NCBI GenBank assembly: GCA_004556545.1
Contig: SFGO01000007.1
Coordinates: forward strand, 1 to 57,918
Origin: Clostridiales bacterium
Lineage (GTDB): Bacteria > Bacillota > Clostridia > Christensenellales > Aristaeellaceae
DNA length: 57,918 nt
Direction: 5' to 3'
A program made the position numbers and the translations under genes. Of this stretch, positions 7,734 to 15,873 are shown piece by piece (position 1 is the first letter of the stretch; each line of letters begins with the position of its first letter). The notes below the pieces were generated by a model. The model searched no databases and was not told where the DNA came from. It saw nothing but the letters and a program-made list of their open reading frames with translations.

Positions 7734-8873
7734 TCATCCGATCACCAGACAGAAAACCGTCAGAATCAGCAGAAAGGCAAAACTCAGCCCGGTGAACAGG
7801 CCCAGATACAGCCGGGTATCTTCCCGGTAATGAGATGTAAATTCCCGGAAGGTGATCAGCGATGCCAGCGAAGCGATCAGCGTGCCGGTGCCGCCGATGT
7901 TCACGCCCCGCAGCAGAGAGGCATACTGGTCGGTGAACTGAGAAAGCAGAATCGCCGAGGGCACGTTGCTGATAAACTGGCAGGAAAACACCGCCGTCAG
8001 CAGCGTATTTTGAGCCAGAAGGCCGGAAAAGAAGGAACGCACGGCGGGCAGACGGCTCATGTTGCCCGAAAAAATAAAGAAGCATACAAACGTAGCCAGC
8101 AGGCCGTAATCCACCATGGTCAGAGCTTTTCGATCCAGAATCAGAAGCCCCGCCGCCACGGCGGCCAGCACCAGCCAGATGGGCAGCAGCCGGAAAATCA
8201 TGAGGATCGTCATCAGGAACAGCGCCAGATATAGGCAGGTTCTCATGGGCGGCAGCCGGTCTTCCCGGCAGTCGCTGACCCGCAGAGCGTAGGGCTGGAT
8301 CAGAAAGCAGCAGCCCGTCACCAGCGCAATGGATACCACGAAGGGCCAGAACATGATGGAAAGGAATTCCCCCGTGGGAATTTGAAAGTGAGAATACAGA
8401 TACAAATTCTGCGGGTTGCCGAAGGGCGTCAGCATGCCGCCCAGATTGGCGGCAATATTCTGAAGAATGAAAACCAGCGCTACATCCCGTTTTTTCCCGA
8501 CGGCGGAGAACACCAGATACCCCAGCGGCAGGAACGTAATCAGAGCCATATCGTTGGCGATCAGCATGGAACCGATGAAGGTGATGTAGCTCAAAGCGAT
8601 AGCAGCCGTGCGGGCGTTGCCCGTCAGGCGGATGATCTTCCGGGCCAGTATGGCGAAGAAGTGAATGTTCTTCAGGGCGCAGACCACCGCCAGCGTCCCG
8701 AACAAGCAGCACAAGGTTTTCCAGTCGAAATACCCGGCGTACTGCGCGTCCGGCGGCACCAGAAAGGCCGAAACGACCGCCGCGCTGAAAGCGATCAGCA
8801 GTACGGCGTTTTTGCGCACAAACGGCTTCACGTGCTGAAATTTTGGTTTCTGAATTCCTTCGGCTGCCTGCAT
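7734..8873 (-). CDS. SLC13/ArsB-type (ion transporter superfamily) permease
   Basis: 379 aa with about ten hydrophobic segments. Two motifs match the citrate/NhaD/ArsB branch: SMLIANDMALITFLPLG and NIAANLGGMLTPFGNPQN, the paired re-entrant hairpins that bind cation and substrate. Members move dicarboxylates, citrate, Na+/H+ or arsenite; the substrate here is unknown. No arsenic genes are near, so an organic anion is more likely. The gene has its own promoter (8915-8943) and terminator and stands divergent to a Na+-coupled symporter. Confidence 0.87.
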   Translation of the reverse strand: MQAAEGIQKPKFQHVKPFVRKNAVLLIAFSAAVVSAFLVPPDAQYAGYFDWKTLCCLFGTLAVVCALKNIHFFAILARKIIRLTGNARTAAIALSYITFIGSMLIANDMALITFLPLGYLVFSAVGKKRDVALVFILQNIAANLGGMLTPFGNPQNLYLYSHFQIPTGEFLSIMFWPFVVSIALVTGCCFLIQPYALRVSDCREDRLPPMRTCLYLALFLMTILMIFRLLPIWLVLAAVAAGLLILDRKALTMVDYGLLATFVCFFIFSGNMSRLPAVRSFFSGLLAQNTLLTAVFSCQFISNVPSAILLSQFTDQYASLLRGVNIGGTGTLIASLASLITFREFTSHYREDTRLYLGLFTGLSFAFLLILTVFCLVIG

Positions 8874-8914
8874 GGTTCTTTCCGCCCCGCTTTTCCCAAA
8901 ATCAAACGGGGTTT

Positions 8915-8943
8915 ATGATAGTCTCCCCCGGGAGGAATGTCAA
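8915..8943 (-). promoter_or_regulatory. Promoter of the SLC13-like permease gene
   Basis: Read on the minus strand: TTGACA (8938-8943), 17 bases, TATCAT (8915-8920), about 40 bases before the start codon. Confidence 0.75.
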
Positions 8944-8996
8944 GCAAAAAGGCGGACTGTTCGCCGGTTTTTCCTTTGTACTCTGCGCCGAAGGAA

Positions 8997-9025
8997 TTGT
9001 CACAGCGGGCTTTTTGCGTTATAAT
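8997..9025 (+). promoter_or_regulatory. Promoter of the dicarboxylate/amino acid symporter gene
   Basis: TTGTCA at 8997-9002, 17-base spacer, TATAAT at 9020-9025. Its back-to-back partner is the minus-strand promoter 55 bases to the left. Confidence 0.8.
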
Positions 9026-9099
9026 GAACGCCGACGCTGGTTTCGCAGCTGATTCTCCGACGGTTTCTCATACCACAAAAGCTGGAGGGGGCAACGAAA

Positions 9100-10338
9100 T
9101 TGAAAAGGTTTCTGAAGCAGTACTGGTTTATTCTCAGCATGCTGTTCGCTATCGTAGCAGGCTGCGCCGTGGGGGCGGTCTGGCCGGGAGCCACCTGTCT
9201 GGAGCCGCTGGGCACGGTTTTCATCAATATGATGTTCTGCGTGGCGGTGCCCATGGTGTTCTGCTCGATTTCCTCGGCCATTGCCAATATGAAGGGCATC
9301 CGCCGGGCCGGGAAGATCATGGGCGCTACCCTGCTGACCTTTTTCGTGACCGCTGCCATTGCCGCAGTGGTCATGTATGCCGTCTGCCGGGTGATCCCGC
9401 TGGTGACGGGCGCGTATGCCACGCCGGAGGGCGAGGTGGGCAGCGTATCCGTTGCGGAAATGATCGTGAACTTCTTCACGGTGCCTGATTTCACCGCGCT
9501 TTGGAGCCGCAAGGCCATGCTGCCGCTGATCGTGGCTGCGATCATCTTCGGCTTTGCGGTGCAGTGGGCGGGCGGCGCCGACACGCCTGTGGCAAAGCTC
9601 CTGTCCAACCTGACGGAATGCATGCTCAAGGCCGTGAAGATCATCACCTATTACGCGCCCATCGGCTTTTTCGGCTTTTTTTCCTATCTGGTGGCCTACT
9701 ATGGGCCCCAGCTCATTAGCGACTACTCCCGGACGCTGGTGGTGTATTATGTGATGTGCTTTGTCTACATGTTCGCGTCCTTCCCTCTGTACGCCCGCTT
9801 CGGCGGCGGCAGGGACGGCGCGAAGGTCATGTTCCGGCACCTGTTCCGCCCGGCGGCGGTCTCCTTCGGCACCTGTTCTTCCGTGGCCACCATTCCCACC
9901 AATATGGATGTGGCGGAGGAAACGGGCATTTCGAAGGATGTTTCCGACATTGTGATTCCCATGGGCGCGACCATGCACATGGACGGCTCCGCCATGGCGG
10001 CCATTGTGAAGGTGGCCTTCCTGTTCAGCATTTTCGGCATGGACTTCACCGGCTGGAACGCCATCGGGGCCATTCTGGTAGCGGTCTTCTCTTCTGTGGC
10101 CATGAGCGGTATCCCGGGCGGCGGCGGCGTTGGCGAACTGGTACTCTGCACCATTTTCTTCCCCAATCAGATGGAAATTGCCTACCCCATCGCCATTGCG
10201 CTGGGCAATCTGGTCGATCCGCCTGCCACGATGGTCAACGCAGCGGGCGACTATGTGGTCTCCTTCATCGTATCCCGCTTCGTGGACGGCAAGGACTGGC
10301 TGCAAAAGAAGCTGCACAGCGAAAAGGTCGAAGGCTGA
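9100..10338 (+). CDS. Dicarboxylate/amino acid:cation symporter (DAACS, SLC1-like)
   Basis: 412 aa membrane carrier of the GltP/GltT/SLC1 fold, which imports glutamate, aspartate, dicarboxylates or neutral amino acids with Na+ or H+. Key sites are visible in the C-terminal half: a serine-rich hairpin region near SFGTCSSVATIP, the TM7 region GATMHMDGSA (NMDGT in the family), and the HP2 loop SGIPGGGGVGE followed by NLVDPPATMVN. The start is TTG at 9100, 9-10 bases after GGAGGGGG. It is monocistronic, ending at the terminator at 10359. Confidence 0.93.
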   Translation: MKRFLKQYWFILSMLFAIVAGCAVGAVWPGATCLEPLGTVFINMMFCVAVPMVFCSISSAIANMKGIRRAGKIMGATLLTFFVTAAIAAVVMYAVCRVIPLVTGAYATPEGEVGSVSVAEMIVNFFTVPDFTALWSRKAMLPLIVAAIIFGFAVQWAGGADTPVAKLLSNLTECMLKAVKIITYYAPIGFFGFFSYLVAYYGPQLISDYSRTLVVYYVMCFVYMFASFPLYARFGGGRDGAKVMFRHLFRPAAVSFGTCSSVATIPTNMDVAEETGISKDVSDIVIPMGATMHMDGSAMAAIVKVAFLFSIFGMDFTGWNAIGAILVAVFSSVAMSGIPGGGGVGELVLCTIFFPNQMEIAYPIAIALGNLVDPPATMVNAAGDYVVSFIVSRFVDGKDWLQKKLHSEKVEG

Positions 10339-10358
10339 TTTGTCTTTTGGCCAAACAG

Positions 10359-10396
10359 AACGCCTGCGGATTTTACTGCCGCAGGCGTTTGTTTTG
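10359..10396. terminator. Terminator between convergent genes
   Basis: A perfect 11-bp stem, AACGCCTGCGG with CCGCAGGCGTT, followed on the plus strand by TGTTTTGTTT. It lies between the symporter and the convergent lipid kinase gene. Confidence 0.85.
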
Positions 10397-10404
10397 TTTC
10401 GGTA

Positions 10405-11289
10405 TTATCCCGCCATGGTCTGCCGGGCCGCGCTTTCCTTTGCCGCATCGGCGGCAACGCTGTATTCCGTCACGCCGGTGACGGTTTCCCCGTCGATCTG
10501 CAGGGCCGTGGGGCGGTCAAAGGCCACGGTGATTTCGCTGCCGGAAAGCACCTCCACCATTTCGGTGTGTTTCACGTGCTCACCTTTGAAAATGGTGGGG
10601 AAAACCACCAGCGTTTTCAGCTTGGACGGGCAATGAAGCACCACGACGGATACCTTCCCCGCGGGATTCAGCCGATCCTGCTCCGGCGCGACTTCCATCC
10701 CGCCGCCGTAATATCGGCCGTTCATGGTAGGAGCCAGCCACACATGACGGTAGCGATGAGAGACCCCGTCTACCGTTACCTTGGCCGAGACGGGCTTATA
10801 ATGGAACAGCAGCCCCTTGATGGCAATCGCCGTGTAATTGACGTTTTCTTTTCCCTGTATGCGGAGCCGGTCGCCCGTCTCACAGCAGTAGCCGTCGATT
10901 CCGTAGCCGATGCCGTTCAGGAAGCGGCTCTTCTTTCCTTTCACTTCGACGACAGGCAGATGTTTCAAATAATCGTTGAGCAGGATCATTCCGTCCACGG
11001 AATTTTGGCCAACGTCATTCCGGAAGTCGTTGCCGGAGCCTGCCGGGAAATAGTACACCGGCCGGTTCAGCACGCTGCTGCCGTAGCGGTTAATAAAATG
11101 ATTCAGCGTGCCGTCGCCGCCGGCCAGCACAACCGTTTCCTCCATCGGCAGACTGGCCAGAAAATCAGCCGCGTCCATCCGGGTAATATCCCGGTATTCC
11201 ATCTTCTGCCCCTGAACCTTCTGCTCGATCTCCTGAGCTTTTTCTTTCCCGTGACCGTTCCCCGCCATGGGATTGTAGAGAACGTACAT
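10405..11289 (-). CDS. Diacylglycerol kinase family lipid kinase (DgkB/YegS-like)
   Basis: 294 aa soluble or membrane-associated lipid kinase. The N-terminal catalytic domain begins NPMAGNG and has the nucleotide-binding GGDGT motif at residues 57-61 followed by LNHFIN. PAGSGNDF comes next, another family signature. The C-terminal half is the beta-sandwich domain (GGGMEVAPE, LQIDGE). The family phosphorylates diacylglycerol or related lipids in phospholipid turnover. The start ATG follows a weak AAGGA. Function by family; the exact lipid is not known. Confidence 0.92.
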   Translation of the reverse strand: MYVLYNPMAGNGHGKEKAQEIEQKVQGQKMEYRDITRMDAADFLASLPMEETVVLAGGDGTLNHFINRYGSSVLNRPVYYFPAGSGNDFRNDVGQNSVDGMILLNDYLKHLPVVEVKGKKSRFLNGIGYGIDGYCCETGDRLRIQGKENVNYTAIAIKGLLFHYKPVSAKVTVDGVSHRYRHVWLAPTMNGRYYGGGMEVAPEQDRLNPAGKVSVVVLHCPSKLKTLVVFPTIFKGEHVKHTEMVEVLSGSEITVAFDRPTALQIDGETVTGVTEYSVAADAAKESAARQTMAG

Positions 11290-11450
11290 CTTCCGTTCAT
11301 CCTTCCGTCTTTTCTCGGGCCGCTGCAGGCCCTGCGAACAATCCCATTATCCGCCGGAAGAATCCCGATGCCCACGGTCAAAATTCCGACTCTGCCCAAA
11401 CTTTTGGCAAAGAATGAAATCTGCCTATTTTTGAACGGAAGGCGATAACG

Positions 11451-11456
11451 TATAAT
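11451..11456 (+). promoter_or_regulatory. -10 element of the PrsW-like gene
   Basis: A perfect TATAAT. The -35 is poor. The implied transcription start near 11463 lies after the first in-frame ATG (11459) and therefore supports the start at 11510. Confidence 0.6.
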
Positions 11457-11509
11457 GGATGCTGAACCGATGGGCTTTGAAGACCATCGGTACGGAGGGG
11501 GGACGGCAA

Positions 11510-12238
11510 ATGGTACTTTTGTATATTCATCGGATCCTGATTCCCGCTGCGGTCATTCCGGCCATTTTTCTGCTGGTCAAGATCTATCGGGCCGACCGGC
11601 GGGAAAAGGAACCACCGCAGCTTCTAACGTCGCTGGTTTTCTGCGGCATTCTGGCCACGGCCATTGCGATGGTGGCTGAAAGAGTCGGCTTCTGGCTGCT
11701 CGGCTGCGTTTTGCCGGAAAATTCGTTGGCTTATCAGCTGATCGAGTATTTTGTCATCGTAGCGCTGGCGGAAGAAGGGGCCAAGTATTACCTGCTGAAA
11801 AGGCGTACCTGGACCACGCCCGCCTTCAATTTTACCTTCGATGGCGTGGTGTACGCGGCCTTTGTGTCGCTGGGCTTTGCTCTGTGGGAGAATATCAGCT
11901 ACGTCACCACCTACGGGCTGGATGTGGCGGTCATTCGCGCCGTGACGGCCATTCCCGGTCATGCCTGCTTCGGTGTTTTTATGGGCGCGTTCTACGGTGC
12001 GGCCAAAAAGTACGAGGGAATGTGCGATCTGCGCAGATACAAAAAGAGCCGCCGTCTGGCGCTGATCGTACCCGCCTTTCTGCACGGGCTGTACGATTTC
12101 ACCGCTTCCATGGAAAACCGAACCGGCGGCTGGATCTTCCTGATGTATATCATCGCCCTGTTCCTGACGGCCTTTGTTATGGTGCGCAGACTGTCTCAGA
12201 GCGATGAAGAAATTCCAGGAAGCGTGTATTTCGGGTAA
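11510..12238 (+). CDS. PrsW-like intramembrane metalloprotease
   Basis: 242 aa with about seven hydrophobic helices. The PrsW/CAAX-protease-like motifs are present: glutamates 88-89 in LAEEGAKYY, glutamate 127 in LWENI, histidine 151 in PGHACFG and histidine 192 in FLHGLYDF. In Bacillus, PrsW cleaves an anti-sigma factor at site 1, but no sigma/anti-sigma pair is near here, so the target is unknown. ATG 11510 is chosen because GGAGGGGGG sits eight bases before it. Confidence 0.88.
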   Translation: MVLLYIHRILIPAAVIPAIFLLVKIYRADRREKEPPQLLTSLVFCGILATAIAMVAERVGFWLLGCVLPENSLAYQLIEYFVIVALAEEGAKYYLLKRRTWTTPAFNFTFDGVVYAAFVSLGFALWENISYVTTYGLDVAVIRAVTAIPGHACFGVFMGAFYGAAKKYEGMCDLRRYKKSRRLALIVPAFLHGLYDFTASMENRTGGWIFLMYIIALFLTAFVMVRRLSQSDEEIPGSVYFG

Positions 12239-12286
12239 AAATGCAAAAAGGCGGCGCTGGTGTGCAGCACCGCTCAGGGTGTCAAA

Positions 12287-12359
12287 AAAGGCCGCGAAAC
12301 GTGGCCTTTCAGAGCGTCAAAGAAGCCCCACTCCTGCATTGCAATGGGGCTTCTTTGAC
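12287..12359. repeat. Twin inverted repeats between PrsW and the small gene
   Basis: Two hairpins in tandem: AAAGGCC/GGCCTTT (12287-12309) and a perfect 15-bp stem, GTCAAAGAAGCCCCA with its complement (12316-12359). Their flanks share GTGTCAAA(A)-type ends, like the start of the structured repeat at 7452. No T-run follows, so simple termination is doubtful. Confidence 0.65.
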
Positions 12360-12465
12360 ACTCTGCGGCGTGACTTCCGTCACGTCGTTCCTTGAAAATA
12401 CAAGATTTTCATCTTTTTTTGATTTTACTGTTTTACGACCATCCGGCCTTTCGACTGTACGTTTT

Positions 12466-12687
12466 TTACGAGTAGAACATTTTTTCGAGATTAACATCAA
12501 GACCAAACGCTTTTAAGTCCTGATCGTCTATATCCAAATCGTTTTTTATCGTATCCAGAATTTCATAATAGGCAAGTTTTTTCCCTTTATAAAAAGCATC
12601 ATTTTTGTTTTTTCTCTCTTCTTCCAGCGCGTCGTTAGCATTGTCAATCACCCTCGCAATGATGTGCTTAATGGTTTCTTCAGTCAT
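12466..12687 (-). CDS. Small hypothetical protein
   Basis: 73 aa, acidic and helical, with no signal peptide or membrane segment. The N-terminal half (IIARVIDNANDALEEERKN) is predicted amphipathic helix, and the C-terminus ends in DVNLEKMF. A GAGGTAAG ribosome binding site precedes the ATG. Codon choice and a normal amino-acid mix support a real gene, but I do not recognise the family. Confidence 0.6.
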   Translation of the reverse strand: MTEETIKHIIARVIDNANDALEEERKNKNDAFYKGKKLAYYEILDTIKNDLDIDDQDLKAFGLDVNLEKMFYS

Positions 12688-12855
12688 AATACTTACCTCG
12701 TCCCTTTCATTCTTCTATTCTTCGCAAAGGAGTTTTTTTGAATTTTCTGTTTCTTTTTGCCCCCCGCTGCTTTCTCTTTTCCGGCTTTCTCATCCTCGGC
12801 TTCGTTTTTTCCGTCCCAGCAGCTTGCCAAACCTCCCATGCGCTGCGGAAAAAGA

Positions 12856-12884
12856 TTGACGGAGCGGCTTTGAAACGCTATCCT
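12856..12884 (+). promoter_or_regulatory. Promoter of the glucan-operon LacI regulator
   Basis: TTGACG at 12856-12861, 17-base spacer, TATCCT at 12879-12884. The palindromic operator follows four bases later and covers the start of transcription. Confidence 0.75.
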
Positions 12885-12887
12885 GTG

Positions 12888-12901
12888 GTTATGCGCATAA
12901 C
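12888..12901 (+). promoter_or_regulatory. LacI-type operator, copy 1
   Basis: GTTATGCGCATAAC is a perfect 14-bp palindrome with the central CG typical of LacI operators. It lies between the -10 and the ribosome binding site of the regulator gene, which predicts autorepression. Confidence 0.85.
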
Positions 12902-12917
12902 AAGGAGGCGGTTTTCC

Positions 12918-13940
12918 ATGACGATCAAAGAAATCGCGAATTCGCTGGGCGTATCTACCGCTACGGTTTCCAATGTGATCCACGGCCATCTGGAAAAAAT
13001 GTCGCCGGAAACGGCGCAGCTCATCCGAAAAAAGCTGGAGCAGTATCAGTATATCCCCAATATGGGCGCGCGGATGCTGGCCAAGGGCGACAGCGAAATT
13101 GTAGGCGTCATTACCAATTATCCTAACCGGGAGGAAAAGCTGGCGTTGGCCGATCCCTTTGTCAGCGAAATGATCGCCGCGCTGGAAAACGCCATTCGCG
13201 GCCGCGGCTACTACACCATGCTAAGGGCCGCTCAGACGGCGGCGGAGATCCACCGCATTTCGCAGACGTGGAACGCCGTAGGGCTGATCGTAATGGGCCT
13301 GCAGGCCAATCAGTGCCGGGAGCTGATGCAGGCGACACGCAAGCCTATCGTATTTGTGGACTGCTACTTCGATCAGGGGGAACAATACAATAATGTGGGT
13401 CTGGACGATCAGGGCGGCATGCGCCAGCTGACAGAATACCTGCTGAAGCTGGGCCATCGCAAAATGCTGCTGGTGGGAGATCAGCCAACGCTGTGGGGCG
13501 TGGACGCGCAGCGCCTGCGGGGCCATCAGCAGGCGCTGGAAGCCGCCGGGATCTTCTGGTCGGAGGAACGCTATTTCTGCATTTCCAAGGATCGCAAGCG
13601 CCGCAGGGAGGATTATCTTCGCCTGACGGAACGGTTCCGACGGGAAGGGCATACGGTCTGTCTGTTCATTTCTGATTATTATGCCGTGGAAGCCGTGGAT
13701 TTTCTGACCGATCAGGGCGTGCGGGTGCCGGAGGAGATTTCCATCACCGGCTTTGACGATAATATTCTCTCCCGCGTTATCCGTCCCCGGCTGACCACCG
13801 TTCACCAGAACGTGACCCAAAAAGCGCAGACAGCCCTGCGGGTTTTGTTTGATATTTTAGACCAAACCGTGCAGGAGCCGGTTTCCATGATCCTGCCTAC
13901 CCGGGTGGTTCGGGGACAGAGCGTCAAAGATTTGCGCTGA
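12918..13940 (+). CDS. LacI family regulator of the GH66/ABC operon
   Basis: 340 aa. The N-terminal helix-turn-helix reads TIKEIANSLGVSTATVSNVI, followed by the hinge region NMGARMLAKG and a sugar-binding sensor domain that starts at IVGVITNYP. The ATG at 12918 is preceded by AAGGAGG; the upstream in-frame extension overlaps the promoter and operator and is discarded. Identical palindromes before this gene and before the GH66 gene make it the likely local repressor of glucan uptake, released by an oligosaccharide. Confidence 0.93.
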   Translation: MTIKEIANSLGVSTATVSNVIHGHLEKMSPETAQLIRKKLEQYQYIPNMGARMLAKGDSEIVGVITNYPNREEKLALADPFVSEMIAALENAIRGRGYYTMLRAAQTAAEIHRISQTWNAVGLIVMGLQANQCRELMQATRKPIVFVDCYFDQGEQYNNVGLDDQGGMRQLTEYLLKLGHRKMLLVGDQPTLWGVDAQRLRGHQQALEAAGIFWSEERYFCISKDRKRRREDYLRLTERFRREGHTVCLFISDYYAVEAVDFLTDQGVRVPEEISITGFDDNILSRVIRPRLTTVHQNVTQKAQTALRVLFDILDQTVQEPVSMILPTRVVRGQSVKDLR

Positions 13941-13941
13941 A

Positions 13942-13978
13942 AACCGTCATTTTGAACAAAATGAACGGTTCGTTTTTC
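13942..13978 (+). terminator. Terminator after the LacI gene
   Basis: AACCGTCATTTT pairs with AAAATGAACGGTT (one bulge), followed by CGTTTTTC. It separates the regulator from the enzyme and transport genes, which therefore need their own promoter beside operator 2. Confidence 0.75.
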
Positions 13979-13990
13979 TTTATTTTGTTG

Positions 13991-14004
13991 GTTATGCGCA
14001 TAAC
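13991..14004 (+). promoter_or_regulatory. LacI-type operator, copy 2
   Basis: The same GTTATGCGCATAAC palindrome, 55 bases before the GH66 start codon. I could not pick a confident -35/-10 pair around it. Confidence 0.85.
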
Positions 14005-14059
14005 ATATGGAACTGAGCGTTCCTTTCTGTTATTCTTGCTCATGGAGAGTGAAGGACGC

Positions 14060-15835
14060 ATGAAAGAACGGAACAGAGGGCTTTCCCTATGGCTGATCCT
14101 TGCGTTTCTTGGCTGTATCGGAGGCGCGAAGGGAGAAGAGATCATGAATCTCCACACGGAAAAAAGCATGTATGCCCCGGGAGAGACGGCGGAAGTGCTC
14201 GTGGAAGACCTGCCGTCGGAGGCGGCTCTTCTGCGGCTGACGCTTCGGCATCTGGAAAGCCCGGTGCTGACGCTGGAAATGCAGGCGGCGGAGTCGCTGT
14301 CCCTGCGGCTGCCCGAAACCGACTTTACCGGCTATCTGCTGGAAATGCAGGCGCTGGATCCCGCCGGTGCAGTGATGGCCGAGGCTTTTACCGCTGTGGA
14401 TGTTTCCTCTTCGTGGACAAAGTTTCCCCGCTACGGTTACGTCTGGGATTTCACCCCGGCGGCGGACGCTTCCGCCAAAATCGACCGCATGAGCCGTTAC
14501 CATCTCAACGGCGTGCAGTTTTATGATTGGCAGTACCGGCATCATCAGCCTGTTGCGGAGAATTTGTCCTCCTGGAAGGACTGGTCCGGCAGAGTGATCT
14601 CCGGCGACGCGGTCAGGGCTTATATCGACGCCGCCCATGAAAAGAACATGGCCTGCATGGCTTACAACATGATCTATGCGGCCAATCAGACGTACCTGAC
14701 CGACGGCTCCGGCGTAAAGCCGGAATGGCGGCTGGTCAAGGCCAACGGGCAGGATTTCACCTGCGATATGGACGCAAAACTGGGGCCGGTGGGCGTGCTG
14801 CAATACTTCAACCCGCTGAATGCGGACTGGCAGAAGTATATCTTCGCGCAGGAAAACAAGGTATTCGAAGCCTTTGCTTTCGACGGATGGCACGGCGATA
14901 CCATCGGCGAAAACGGCCTCATGCGCACGGCGGACGGCGGGCCGCTGGGCTTTGATGAAAACGGCCGGCCCATCCATCTGGTCAAAAACTGCTATACGCA
15001 GTTCCTAAACGCCGCGAAGGCCGCCATCGCGCCCAAATATCTGGTTTTCAATCCCGTAGGGGCGCAGGGCATTGAAAATGTGAACGTCAGCGACGTGGAC
15101 GTACTGTATACGGAATTCTGGCCCTGGGATCATGATTCGGACGGCCTTGCCTACGACAGCTACTACAGCCTGCATAAAGCGATTGTGAACGCCTGCGAGC
15201 AAAGCGGCGGCAAGTCTCTGATCGCAGCAGCCTATGTGAATTACCGCAATCCCAAGAGCTTTTTTAATCCCGCCGCCGTGCGCATGCTGGATTGCGTGGC
15301 GTTCGCTTCCGGCGGGGCGCGGATCGAGCTTGGCAACGGCGACCGCATGCTGTCGGACGAGTATTTTCCGACCGATACGAAAAAGCGCATGAAGGGCGAG
15401 CTTCCCGGACAGGTGCAGCGGCTGTATGATTTTCTGGTTGCATATGAAAATCTGCTTCGGGACGGACAGCACCCCGTCCAACGAAAGGTGACGCTGGCCG
15501 GCGTTCCCGTCAGCGCCGACGGGAAAAGCGGAACGGTCTGGACCTTTGCCAAAGCCGACGATCAGACGGAAATCTATCACTTCCTGAATCTGATGGGCAC
15601 GGATAACGGCTGGCGGGACGAAAAGCAGCTGAAGAAAGAACCGGAGCTTCAGCAGAACGTGAGAACCCGGCTTTACACGGATCGGCCGGTTCAGTCGGTC
15701 TGGCTGGCGTCTCCGGACGGCGCTTCCATCGCGCCAATGCAGCTGCCTTTCACGACCGGACAGGACGGCGAGGGGGACTACCTCGAGTTTGTGCAGCCGT
15801 CGCTTGCCTACTGGAACATGGTATTCCTGCGCTAA
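14060..15835 (+). CDS. Glycoside hydrolase family 66 protein (dextranase / cycloisomaltooligosaccharide glucanotransferase-like)
   Basis: 591 aa exported enzyme that should cut alpha-1,6-glucan (dextran) or make cyclic isomaltooligosaccharides. After a signal peptide (residues 1-25) come a beta domain (YAPGETAEV) and the GH66 core: VDVSSSWTKFPRYGY (113-127), NGVQFYDWQYRHHQP (150-164), FDGWHGDTIGE (274-284) and YTEFWPW (350-356). D280 and E352 are the likely nucleophile and acid/base, judged from spacing in known GH66 enzymes. It lacks an inserted CBM35, so it is more dextranase-like. A C-x-G signal end makes surface lipidation possible but the lipobox is poor. It heads the ABC operon. Confidence 0.85.
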   Translation: MKERNRGLSLWLILAFLGCIGGAKGEEIMNLHTEKSMYAPGETAEVLVEDLPSEAALLRLTLRHLESPVLTLEMQAAESLSLRLPETDFTGYLLEMQALDPAGAVMAEAFTAVDVSSSWTKFPRYGYVWDFTPAADASAKIDRMSRYHLNGVQFYDWQYRHHQPVAENLSSWKDWSGRVISGDAVRAYIDAAHEKNMACMAYNMIYAANQTYLTDGSGVKPEWRLVKANGQDFTCDMDAKLGPVGVLQYFNPLNADWQKYIFAQENKVFEAFAFDGWHGDTIGENGLMRTADGGPLGFDENGRPIHLVKNCYTQFLNAAKAAIAPKYLVFNPVGAQGIENVNVSDVDVLYTEFWPWDHDSDGLAYDSYYSLHKAIVNACEQSGGKSLIAAAYVNYRNPKSFFNPAAVRMLDCVAFASGGARIELGNGDRMLSDEYFPTDTKKRMKGELPGQVQRLYDFLVAYENLLRDGQHPVQRKVTLAGVPVSADGKSGTVWTFAKADDQTEIYHFLNLMGTDNGWRDEKQLKKEPELQQNVRTRLYTDRPVQSVWLASPDGASIAPMQLPFTTGQDGEGDYLEFVQPSLAYWNMVFLR

Positions 15836-15873
15836 CGCGCATGAGAATCAAAAAAATAAGGAGGAATTACCCC

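Noticed and set aside
1831..7795. Short open frames at 1831 and 7523 that both begin MCRSTFPAN, suggesting a small protein family
   Set aside because: The shared peptide comes only from the structured DNA repeat that both frames start in. They diverge at once afterwards and have no ribosome binding site.
7734..8873. ArsB arsenite pump
   Set aside because: The fold matches the wider ion transporter superfamily, but no arsR, arsA or arsC lies nearby, so a specific arsenite role is not supported.
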